Shown here piece by piece: positions 47,787 to 56,042 of a stretch of 64,000 nucleotides of DNA; within the stretch, counting starts at the first letter, position 1, and each line of letters opens with the position of its first letter. Made by a program: the position numbers and the translations under genes. Source of the DNA: MFD04580-c1 sp963702995 (GTDB taxonomy: Bacteria > Planctomycetota > Phycisphaerae > Tepidisphaerales > Tepidisphaeraceae); NCBI GenBank assembly GCA_963702995.1, contig OY969783.1, forward strand, positions 5,952,001 to 6,016,000, written 5' to 3'. The notes beneath the pieces were generated by a model, which had not been told where the DNA came from, did not search any database, and saw only the letters and a program-made list of their open reading frames with translations.

Positions 47787-48151
47787 ATGGCGTTTGTCAG
47801 CCGATACCTCGACCCCGCCCTGATTGAACGCCTCAACCATCTGCAACTCTCGGCGCGGCGGGTGGTCGAGGGGACGATCTCCGGCAACCACCGCAGCCCC
47901 GTGAAAGGAGCCAGTGTTGAATTCCGGCAGCACCGGTTCTACACGCCGGGCGACGAGCCCCGCCGCATCGACTGGCGGGTCTTCGGCAGGACGGATCGCC
48001 CCTACGTCAAAGAGTACGACGAAGAGACAAACCTGCGCTGCCTCCTGATGCTCGACGCCAGCGGGTCCATGGCGTACGGCGCCGCCGCGGCCGCTCCGGC
48101 GCCGCCTGGCGATAACAAGGTGGCCGCCCCCGCCGGCCCCAGCGCCGGGGC
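47787..48151 (+). CDS. DUF58 protein, N-terminal segment
   Basis: Start of a DUF58 (VWA-like) protein of the MoxR-associated type. Seen: ERLNHLQLSARRVVEGTISG, the family block FRQHRFYTPGDEPRRIDWRV...KEYDEETN, and the metal-ion site LLMLDASGSM (DxSxS). Coding is lost at GGGG 48147-48150; one added G joins it to the next segment in the order ...SAGGAKFDYAARF. The formal stop of this frame is at 48308. DUF58 proteins usually work with MoxR ATPases, none of which is in this window. Confidence 0.82.
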
Positions 48152-48739
48152 GCTAAGTTCGACTATGCCGCACGCTTCGCCGCTTCGCTGGCGTACCTCA
48201 TGCTCGGCCAGACCGAGGCCGTCGGGCTTGCCCTGTTTACGTCCCGTATCGACCAGTTCCTGGCGGCCAAAGGGGGGACCGGGCAGTTGTCGCAGGTCAT
48301 TGAGCTGATCGATCGCGCGTCACCTCGCGGCGCTTCAGGGCTTGGGGCTTCGCTTCAGGAAGCCGCCGATCGCCTCGGCCGTCGGTCGCTTGTCATTGTC
48401 GTCTCGGATTGTTTCGCGCCGCTCGAAAAAGTGCGGCAGGGGCTGGCGCGCGTCATTCACGATCGCCATGAAGCGATCATTATCCAGGTCCTGGACCGCG
48501 ACGAAGTGCAGTTCCCTTTCAAGACGTGGTCGCGGTTTCGCGGCTTGGAAGGGGAGCGGCCCGCGTTACTGGAGCCGGCGGCCGCCCGCGCCGCCTACCT
48601 TGATAACTTCCGCCGGCACCGCGCCGGGCTAGACGACACTTGCCGGTCCCTCGGCGCCGAGTTCTACTCGTTCGTCACCGACCGCCCGCTGATGGACTCG
48701 GTGACCGCTTTCCTGAAACGGCGAGCGGGGCGATCGTAG
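48152..48739 (+). CDS. DUF58 protein, C-terminal segment
   Basis: Rest of the DUF58 protein. Seen: KFDYAARFAASLAYLMLGQT, the family motif GLALFTSRIDQFLAAKGG, VIVVSDCFAPLEKV, and HDRHEAIIIQVLDRDE, ending with SFVTDRPLMDSVTAFLKRR. The whole protein would be about 315 aa, normal for the family. Stop is 53 bp before the BatA-like start. Confidence 0.82.
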   Translation, partial: AKFDYAARFAASLAYLMLGQTEAVGLALFTSRIDQFLAAKGGTGQLSQVIELIDRASPRGASGLGASLQEAADRLGRRSLVIVVSDCFAPLEKVRQGLARVIHDRHEAIIIQVLDRDEVQFPFKTWSRFRGLEGERPALLEPAAARAAYLDNFRRHRAGLDDTCRSLGAEFYSFVTDRPLMDSVTAFLKRRAGRS

Positions 48740-48792
48740 CCCCAGACGCACGGCGGGGCGGGTGACGCGGCGTGCGGTCAGTTTCTTTCCCA

Positions 48793-51159
48793 ATGTTCCT
48801 GAACAAGATCATGCTGGTCGGCGTCGGTGCGGCGGTGGTGCCGCTCGTCCTGCATCTGCTCAGCCGCGCCCGGTTCCGGACGGTGGACTGGGCGGCCATG
48901 ATGTTCCTCGACGGCGTGGACGATCGCCCGCTCCATCGCGGCCGCCTTCGCCAGTGGGCGCTGCTCGCTCTGCGCGCGGCGATCGTCTGCCTGCTGGCGA
49001 TCGCGCTTGCGCGGCCGGTGCTCCGAGGCAAAACCGCGGCGCCGAGGCAGGGGCAGGCGGTGGTCGCCGCCGTCATCCTCGACTGCTCGGCCAGCATGGG
49101 CGTTGATGAGAACGGGCATACCCGCATGGTGCTCGCCCGCGGCGCCGCCAAGCAGGTGCTGGGGCTTCATGAGGGGGACCGCATCTCCCTTGTTCTGATG
49201 GGCCCGAAGCAGCCTCCCGAACAGCGTGCCCCCACCGCCGACCTCTGGGACGTCGCGCGGCGGATCGAGGCGGCGGAGCCAACCGATGCGCCCGCCGATG
49301 CCGCGGCCGCCCTCCGTGCCGCCGCGGAGTCGGTCTCCGAGTATGCCGCGACGCTCCCCGCCAACGTCCGCCCCTTCGTCGATGTCTATGTCATCACCGA
49401 CCGACAGGGCTCGACGTGGGACCATGTTGACGACGCCTTCCGCGACGAATGGCGCGCGTCGCTGCGGGCGGCCGGCCTTTCCGCTCGGCTCTTCCTGCTT
49501 CCGGTTGGCGGCGCCGACGCCGACAATGTCGCCATCGACTCCCTGAAGCTTCTGAACGCGCCGGCCGTGATCAATCAGCCGGCGGAGATTGAAGTCAACA
49601 TCCACAACTACGGCAAGGTGAAGTGGTCCTCGCTCCCCCTGACGGTGACGCCGGCGGGGGGGTACTGGCTGAAGTCGCCGGACGCGCGGGTCAACCTCCC
49701 TCCCGGCAGCGACGCGACGCTCCGGGGCACGGCGATCTTTCGAACGCCCGGGACGCACGTCGTTTCGGCGACCGTCAAGAGCGGCGGCTTATCGGTGGAT
49801 GACCGATACGAGACGTCGATCGACGTCCGCGACCCCGTCAAGATCCTCGTCATCTCCGGCGACGCGCCGCCGGTCGAAGCGACGCCCCAAACGTCCGACC
49901 GCGGGACCGATTACCTCCGCCTCGCCCTGGCGCCCATGCGCGCACGGTCGGGGGAGAAGGACCCCGCCGCGCCCGATGTCGCGGCCGCCGACGATTGGTC
50001 CGGCCCCACCGCTCTGTCGCTCGTCGAATCGCCCGCCGTCACGCCCGGCGAGGCGGCCGCCGAAGCCTCTCCCGACGCGGCGGCGGCAGGGGCAAAAAAG
50101 CCGTCGAGCAAGGAAGTCAGGCTGGCGGACTACGATGTCGTCGTCCTCGCCGACGTTGAAAGCTTCACACCATCGCAGTCCCTGGCGATTGAACAGTTCG
50201 TGTATGACGGCGGCGGCGTGCTGATCGCACCCGGCGCCCTGTCGCGGCCGAAGGCTTACAACGAAACCCTCTATCGGGGTGGCTCGGGCATCCTGCCCGC
50301 GGCGCTGAAGGAGCCGACTGCCGCCGATGGATCGGAAGAAACGTACCTCTCCGGCTGCGACACCGAGAACCCGATCTTCAAATTCGTCGGCGGCCGCCCC
50401 GATTCATTCCTGACGGCCGGCATCACCCGCTATTTCCCCGTGGAGCAGCTCGCGCCCGCCGCCCGCGAGCTTGCCTACTACGTCACCGGGGACCCGTTCC
50501 TGGTGGCGACTTCCGTTGGAAAAGGGCGCGTGCTGCTGGTGACAACCAGCCTGGACGCGGATTGGAGCACGCTGCCGCTCTCCAACTTCTACCTTCCGTT
50601 CATCCAGTCGGCGGTCCGCCACCTGGCGGACACTGCCCCCCGCGAGCTGAACCTGCGGCCGGGCCAACCAATCGAATTGCAGCTCGACAACGCCGCCGGT
50701 GTCCGCGGCGTCTCCGTCTTCACGCCGGACCGCGTCGAGCGCCCGGCCGAGCTGTCGCACGCCGGAAGCGACGCCTTCGTCCGGTTCACCGAGACCGATC
50801 GCCCCGGCCAGTACATCGTCCACATACTGGACGTGAAAAAGCCTATCGCCATGACCTACATCGTGCGTCGCGCCCCCGAGGAATCGAACCTTTCGCCCCT
50901 GAGTCAGGCCCGATCGGATTGGCTCTCGAGGGAGATGGGCGTGGAAAGCTTCGATCCGGCCGAGCGCCCCATCGCCACGCTCGGCCCCGAGGCGACCGCC
51001 GGGATGGAGCTCTGGGCGCCCCTTCTCGGCGCGGTCCTGACCCTCACTCTCATCGAGCTGCTCGTCGTTCGGATCGGCGGGGCCGCGGGCCGTGAAGAGC
51101 CGCCGACAGCCCTTGGCGCAAGCCAGGCGGCGGCCGGCCGAGCGGTGGGCCCGTGGTAG
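48793..51159 (+). CDS. BatA/VWA-type membrane protein
   Basis: 788-aa membrane protein. Seen: aerotolerance-regulator (BatA) N-terminal domain FLNKIMLVGVGAAVVPLVLH and LHRGRLRQWALLALRAAIVC (two helices); a VWA domain with MIDAS site DCSASMGVDEN (DxSxS); a long extracytoplasmic beta region; a glutamine-amidotransferase-like part with LADYDVVVLADVES and GKGRVLLVTTSLDADWSTLP; and a final helix (LWAPLLGAVLTLTLIELLVV). The last seven bases (gtggtag) overlap the next gene's GTG. ATG 48793 was chosen at the BatA motif. Such proteins act with DUF58 proteins, probably as envelope-linked chaperones or sensors; the exact role is not established. Confidence 0.85.
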   Translation: MFLNKIMLVGVGAAVVPLVLHLLSRARFRTVDWAAMMFLDGVDDRPLHRGRLRQWALLALRAAIVCLLAIALARPVLRGKTAAPRQGQAVVAAVILDCSASMGVDENGHTRMVLARGAAKQVLGLHEGDRISLVLMGPKQPPEQRAPTADLWDVARRIEAAEPTDAPADAAAALRAAAESVSEYAATLPANVRPFVDVYVITDRQGSTWDHVDDAFRDEWRASLRAAGLSARLFLLPVGGADADNVAIDSLKLLNAPAVINQPAEIEVNIHNYGKVKWSSLPLTVTPAGGYWLKSPDARVNLPPGSDATLRGTAIFRTPGTHVVSATVKSGGLSVDDRYETSIDVRDPVKILVISGDAPPVEATPQTSDRGTDYLRLALAPMRARSGEKDPAAPDVAAADDWSGPTALSLVESPAVTPGEAAAEASPDAAAAGAKKPSSKEVRLADYDVVVLADVESFTPSQSLAIEQFVYDGGGVLIAPGALSRPKAYNETLYRGGSGILPAALKEPTAADGSEETYLSGCDTENPIFKFVGGRPDSFLTAGITRYFPVEQLAPAARELAYYVTGDPFLVATSVGKGRVLLVTTSLDADWSTLPLSNFYLPFIQSAVRHLADTAPRELNLRPGQPIELQLDNAAGVRGVSVFTPDRVERPAELSHAGSDAFVRFTETDRPGQYIVHILDVKKPIAMTYIVRRAPEESNLSPLSQARSDWLSREMGVESFDPAERPIATLGPEATAGMELWAPLLGAVLTLTLIELLVVRIGGAAGREEPPTALGASQAAAGRAVGPW

Positions 51160-53741
51160 GCGGCCCGCCACGATCTTTGCTGACCGCGACGGCCGCCCTC
51201 CGGCTTGAGTCGCCATGGATGCTGCCGGCCACTATCGGCGTCACCGCGGCCCTGGCGCTGGCGGTCGTGCTCCTCTACCCGGCGCAGGTTCGGGCGGTGC
51301 GTCGTCCGTGGCGATGGGCCATGCCGGCGCTGCGGCTGGCAGGTATCCTGGTCCTGGCCCTGTCGCTATTGCGGCCGGTCGCCGTCAGCGTGAGGTCGAG
51401 CGGAAGCGGCGGCACGGTGATCGCGATGATCGACCGCTCCGCCAGCATGGACGTGGCCGACTCCGGCCGCCGCCCGGCCGACCAGGTCGCCCTGGCGTCG
51501 GGCCTTGGCCTCATTGCCAGTAGTGCCCGGGCCGGCCCGGCCACTCAACCCAACGCACTCGCCCAGCTCGTCGAAGAGTTTGCACGGCTGCGGTCGGACG
51601 CGCCGCAGGCCTTTCGGGCGCAGGGGGACCTTGATTATGCCCGCGTCTCCGGGCGCGGCATTGACGCGGCGCAAGCCCGCCTTATGGAGTCCGGCGGAAG
51701 GCTCGCGACGCTCGCCCAGTCCATCGCCGCGCAGGGCGCTTCAATCTTCACGCAACCCGGCGAGGCCGACACACGCGACCGGATTGCTGCCCTGGCGAAG
51801 ATCGCTCGCCCGGACGGTCGCCCCGGATGGGCCGCGGATGCGCGCCGGCGGATCGAACAAGCCGACGCCGCCCTGGCCGACCACCGCACCCATGCCGACC
51901 AGCGCCTCTTCGAATCCGATGCCGACGTGCGCGACCTGTGCCGCGGCATCGACGCGCGAACCCGGTTCGACCTCGTCTCCCTCGCCCTGATGCGGGCCGA
52001 CACGGGGCTTCTTGCCCGGCTTGGGCCGAGCGTACCGGTCGAAGGCTTCTCGTTCGCGGAAGATGTCACTCGGCTCGGCCGCCTGCTGCCGGCCCCGCGG
52101 AGCCCAGACGCGGCCGAAGATCGGACCGATCGCGACGACTCCCGATCCGGCGCCGCCGCCGCTCCCCCGTCAAAGAACGGCGGGGCGGCCGGCGTCGGCT
52201 CGCCGACGATCCGCCCCAACCTCAAGCCCGACGGGCGGCGGACCGACGTCGCCGGCGCCATCGCGGCGACGGTCGCAAGCCTGGGGCCGGCACAGGTCCG
52301 GGCCATCGTGGTCTTCTCCGACGGCCGCCAGGCGGGACCGCCGCTCGCCGCGTCTCCGCCTGCGCCGGCGGCCGTGCCGGTCTTCACCGTCGCCGTCGCC
52401 CCGGCAACGACCCCCCGGGACGTCGCCATCGGCAACGTAACGCTGCCGCGCAGCGCCTTCGTCGGCGAGACGGTGACCATCCGCGCTTCGATCCTGGCCG
52501 CCGGCGTCCCGGCCAATCTGGCCGACCCTCTGGACGCCCGCCTGAAGATCGACGACGGCCCGGAACGCCCGCCCGATCGAAAGACCGAGACCCCTCGAAG
52601 CCGCGACGCCATCTTCATTGTTAAAATGGAACAGGCTGGGGCCCATCGCTTCACCATCTCGATCCCGACAGCGCCGAACGAAGTCTCGCGCCGTAACAAC
52701 CAGGTCGAGCGATGGGTCAAGGTCCTGCCGGAAAAGATCCGCGTCGCGGCCTACAGCGGTTCTCCGGGCTGGGACTTCCAGCTTGTTCGCGGTGAGCTGG
52801 GTCGAACGCCCTGGGTCACGCTCGAGTCGGGCGTTCTGGGAGCGGCTGCGTTGTCGCCGGAGGAGATCGCCCGCCAGGACGTCATCCTCCTGTTCGATGC
52901 CTCGGCGGCCGCCCTGGGCGCGGATCAGTGGGCCGCGGTCCATCGCCTGGTCCGCGACCGGGGCGGGAGCGTCATCAGTGTCGCCGGGCAGGCCAACACG
53001 CCGGGTGACTATGCGTCCCAGCCGCTCGCGGCGCAGCTCCTCCCCTTCCCTGCGACGACCGTGAAGCCGGCATGGAAGACCTGGCCGGGCGAAAAGCCCA
53101 GCTTCAGGCTCGTCCCCGAGCCCGGCCTGGACCCGCGCCGGTCGGAGGTACTCCGGCTGGAGGCGGGCGACGTGACCAACCGGCGCTGGCAGGAGCTTCC
53201 GGGAATGTTCCGGCTGATGCCGCTCCCCGCGATTAAGGCCGGGGCTGTGGCGATCCTCATCGACGCCGACTCCCGATTGCCGGTCCTCGCCGAATCGCGC
53301 GTCGGGCTGGGCCGCGCCTTTTTTCTCGGCGCCGACGAAACGTGGCGATGGCGCTTCGAGTCGGGCGATCAGTATCACGCCCGCTTCTGGCGGCAACTCG
53401 TCCATTACGCCGCCGACGAACCCTACGCCGCCCGAGCGGGGAACTTTGCGATCGACGCCGACAAGGTTCAGGCGGAGCCGGGCGAGCCGGTGACCGTCCG
53501 TGCCCGCGTGTATAGCGATAGCGGTGGCGCCACGTCCGAACCTCCCGCGCCCGCCGACGTGCGCGTCGAGGTCGTTTCCGGAGGCCAAATCGTGCATACG
53601 CAGTCCATGGCCGAATCGACGCCCGGCAGCGGCCGCTACGCCACAACCCTCAGCTCGCTGCCCGAGGGAGAGTACCTGCTTCGGCTGGCCGCCCGCCCCA
53701 GCCACGGGGCCGCGGCGCTGCTTCCACACCCCGCAACTTAG
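51153..53741 (+). CDS. VWA/amidotransferase-like membrane protein (to in-frame TAG)
   Basis: 862-aa product if translation stops at TAG 53739-53741. Seen: two N-terminal helices (TIGVTAALALAVVLL; ALRLAGILVLALSLLRPVAV), a VWA-type site MIDRSASMDVADS (DxSxS), Pro/Ala-rich loop, a second VWA part (VRAIVVFSDGRQ), and an amidotransferase-like domain (VAAYSGSPGWDFQLVRGEL ... LGRAFFLGADETWRWR). The same reading frame continues for 109 codons beyond the TAG with the expected C-terminal helix, so either a stop error or truncation is involved. GTG 51153 overlaps the upstream stop, indicating translational coupling. Confidence 0.8.
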   Translation: MVGGPPRSLLTATAALRLESPWMLPATIGVTAALALAVVLLYPAQVRAVRRPWRWAMPALRLAGILVLALSLLRPVAVSVRSSGSGGTVIAMIDRSASMDVADSGRRPADQVALASGLGLIASSARAGPATQPNALAQLVEEFARLRSDAPQAFRAQGDLDYARVSGRGIDAAQARLMESGGRLATLAQSIAAQGASIFTQPGEADTRDRIAALAKIARPDGRPGWAADARRRIEQADAALADHRTHADQRLFESDADVRDLCRGIDARTRFDLVSLALMRADTGLLARLGPSVPVEGFSFAEDVTRLGRLLPAPRSPDAAEDRTDRDDSRSGAAAAPPSKNGGAAGVGSPTIRPNLKPDGRRTDVAGAIAATVASLGPAQVRAIVVFSDGRQAGPPLAASPPAPAAVPVFTVAVAPATTPRDVAIGNVTLPRSAFVGETVTIRASILAAGVPANLADPLDARLKIDDGPERPPDRKTETPRSRDAIFIVKMEQAGAHRFTISIPTAPNEVSRRNNQVERWVKVLPEKIRVAAYSGSPGWDFQLVRGELGRTPWVTLESGVLGAAALSPEEIARQDVILLFDASAAALGADQWAAVHRLVRDRGGSVISVAGQANTPGDYASQPLAAQLLPFPATTVKPAWKTWPGEKPSFRLVPEPGLDPRRSEVLRLEAGDVTNRRWQELPGMFRLMPLPAIKAGAVAILIDADSRLPVLAESRVGLGRAFFLGADETWRWRFESGDQYHARFWRQLVHYAADEPYAARAGNFAIDADKVQAEPGEPVTVRARVYSDSGGATSEPPAPADVRVEVVSGGQIVHTQSMAESTPGSGRYATTLSSLPEGEYLLRLAARPSHGAAALLPHPAT

Positions 53742-54068
53742 GCAAGCCCCACGCGGCCGTCGTCCGTAACCGGCCCGGCGGCCGAGACCAGCCCATCCGT
53801 CGTCTTGCACGTCCAAGGCAGCGACGAGGCCGAACTTCGGAATGTGGCTGGCGACACCGACGCGCTTCGTCGCCTGGCCGAAGCCAGCGGCGGGGAAATG
53901 CTCCGGCTCGACCAACTCGGCCGCCTCCCCGAGCTCCTGGCGGCCCTCCCGGACATCCGGACGCGCGTCACAGAGCTGCCGCTGTGGGACAGCCCGTACC
54001 TCTTCATCTTCGTCGTCGCCTGCTTCGCCGCCGAGTGGGCCCTGCGTAAACGATTCGGCCTCGCCTGA
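53742..54068 (+). CDS. In-frame continuation: C-terminal membrane anchor of the VWA protein
   Basis: 109 codons directly after the TAG, same frame. Seen: VVLHVQGSDEAELRNVAGDT, LRRLAEASGGEMLRLDQLGRLPELLAAL, and a C-terminal helix in LWDSPYLFIFVVACFAAEWALRKRFGLA. Planctomycete proteins of this type normally end in exactly such an anchor, so this belongs to the upstream gene. A TTG at 53805 could start a separate short protein but has no ribosome binding site I can see. Confidence 0.7.
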   Translation, partial: ASPTRPSSVTGPAAETSPSVVLHVQGSDEAELRNVAGDTDALRRLAEASGGEMLRLDQLGRLPELLAALPDIRTRVTELPLWDSPYLFIFVVACFAAEWALRKRFGLA

Positions 54069-54175
54069 GTAAACAGCATTGACCGCGGCCGGCGCCGGTC
54101 TCGAGCCGTGCGTGTCAGCGCTTCAACGACTGCTTGTGTTTCAGACGCCTGCTCTGTAGATCGGGCGCAACGGCA

Positions 54176-55591
54176 ATGTCTGACCTTTCCGTACTTCCTC
54201 CCGCGGTACGGACGTACGTCCGCGGCTACTGGGCTCGCGGGCGGCGGCTGGCGCTCCTTTCCGGCTTCGGGTTCGCGGCGGCGGGGCTTTGCGCGTGGGT
54301 ACTCGCCTGCTGCACCGCCGATCGCCTGCTCCAGCTCGGCCCGATTATCCGTTCAATACTCCTGGCCCTCGGTGCGATCCTTGTCGGCCTCACGCTTTGG
54401 CGAACGCTCCGCCGCCGCCTCGGGCCCGTTCCTGACTGGGTCGATATCGCCGAGCGGATCGAGCGGCTGAACCCCCGCTTCGGCCAGCGGCTACAGACCG
54501 TCACCTCCCGACTTCTCGGCCGCCCGGAGCATCGCGGCTCCGACGAAATCCTCGAGCACCTGGTCTACACCGTGAACCGTGAGGCCGGCGGCGAATCGGC
54601 GGGCGCCCTCCTCCCCTTGCGACCGGCGATGATCCCGTGGGTGGTATTCGCCGGCCTTCTCGGGTTATCGGCGGGGCTGCTCCTGGTCCCGGGGTATGGG
54701 CTTCCGCGGCTGGCGCAACGCTACTTTGCACCGCTGGGCGCGACGCCGCCCGTCACGACGACCCGGCTCCGCATCTGGCCCGGCGATCGTGATGTGGCCC
54801 AGGCGAGCCCCTTCACGGTCGAGGTGGAAGCCGAACGGCTCGATGACGGCCAGGTCTGGCTCCTGACCAGCGACGACGAGCATCACTGGGCTCGAATGCC
54901 GATGAACGCCACGGGGCCCGGCCGCTACACATTCACGTTCGCATCGATCGATCGCGACCTCCGCTACCGCGCCACCGGCGGAGACGCCTCGACCCCGATC
55001 TGCTCCATCCGCGTCCTTCGCCGCCCAGCCGTCGCCGAGTTCCGCATCCATTACCGTTTCCCGGCCTACACCGGAAAGCCGCCAATAACCGTCACCAACA
55101 CCGATGGCGTGATCGAAGCGCCGGCGGGCTCCGAGGCGCAGCTCACCATCATCGCCACCGAGCCCCTTCAGTCGGCGACGCTTTTGCCGCCAGGGGCCGA
55201 GAAGGCCGACAAGATCCTCATGGCCCGGGGCGAGACCGACACCGCGCGCGAATGCCGATTCCCAATCCTGCGCGACGGGCGGTACGACCTGGACCTGATC
55301 AGCACCCGCGATGTCTTGGGCGCGGGGCCGACGAGCGCTGTCATCCATGCTCTGCCCGATCGGCCACCGGTGGCGATCCTCGGCCTTGGGGGTTCGGCGC
55401 TGCGCGTCACGTCGCGCGATATCCTTCCCCTCGCCTACGAAGCGATCGACGACTATGGCATTGATGCCATCACGCTGAAGGTGCAGGCCGGGACAGCGGC
55501 GCCGGTGGAGCTGCCGATCTTCGCGGCCGCCCCGCGCGACGCCTTCGCGGACGGCGGCTCCTCGGCGGCCAGCGCCTCCCGCTCCGTCGTC
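54176..55591 (+). CDS. Very large coiled-coil membrane protein, N-terminal segment (DUF4175-like)
   Basis: Last gene of the operon. Seen: paired N-terminal helices (LALLSGFGFAAAGLCAWVLA; SILLALGAILVGLTLWRTL), ERIERLNPRFGQRLQTVTS, a third helix (PWVVFAGLLGLSAGLLLVPG), then a beta-sandwich region (VTTTRLRIWPGDRDVAQASP...; FRIHYRFPAYTGKPPITV) and YEAIDDYGIDAITLKV. This order resembles DUF4175-like proteins encoded after DUF58/VWA genes. The frame leaves coding near 55590 (G/C-rich run); unlike most shifts here it needs one base removed or two added. Confidence 0.7.
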
Positions 55592-55592
55592 G

Positions 55593-56042
55593 CCCGGGCC
55601 GGGCGGCGCCCCTCCGTCGATGCCCGCCCTCGTTGCCGGCCCCTCCCTCCGCCCGCCGCGGCGGCAGGAAGGCTCTTTCAAGCTCGACCTTGCCGACCTT
55701 TCGCTGAGTACCGGCGATGTGGTCACCGTGACGCTCGTCGCCCGCGACACGACGGGCCAACTCGGCTCCAGCTCTGTCGCAAGTCTTCTTGTCGCTCCCC
55801 GTGCCATCGACGTGGAATCGCGCGAACGACTTTCCGACCTTCAGGCCGCGGCACAGTTGATCGCGACCGTCGGCGACAACCTATCCGCCGCCGAGAGGGC
55901 GATCGACTCCGGCAACCCCGACCGCCGCCTCGCCGATGCGTCCGAGGCCGCCGCCATGGTTCGACGGTTCCTGCTTCGCGCCGCGTCGAGATCGCGATCC
56001 AATGACTTGTCTGTCGTCATTGCCGCCTGGGCCGATCGCGCA
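55593..56042 (+). CDS. Large coiled-coil membrane protein, middle segment
   Basis: 150 codons of the same protein. Seen: EGSFKLDLADLSLSTGDVVTVTLVARD, the strand pattern that normally closes the beta region, then VESRERLSDLQAAAQLIATV, the start of the helical part. It joins the N-terminal segment near 55590 and the C-terminal segment near 56035. The formal frame stop is at 56093. Confidence 0.65.

Noticed and set aside
53739..53741. TAG read as pyrrolysine or as a reassigned codon
   Set aside because: TAG ends other genes normally here (for example the BatA-like gene at 51157-51159) and nothing suggests a pylT system in the window.
51635..55807. Several long minus-strand frames under the VWA and DUF4175-like genes
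   Set aside because: No domain content and strong Arg/Ala bias; the plus-strand genes have clear helices and MIDAS motifs.
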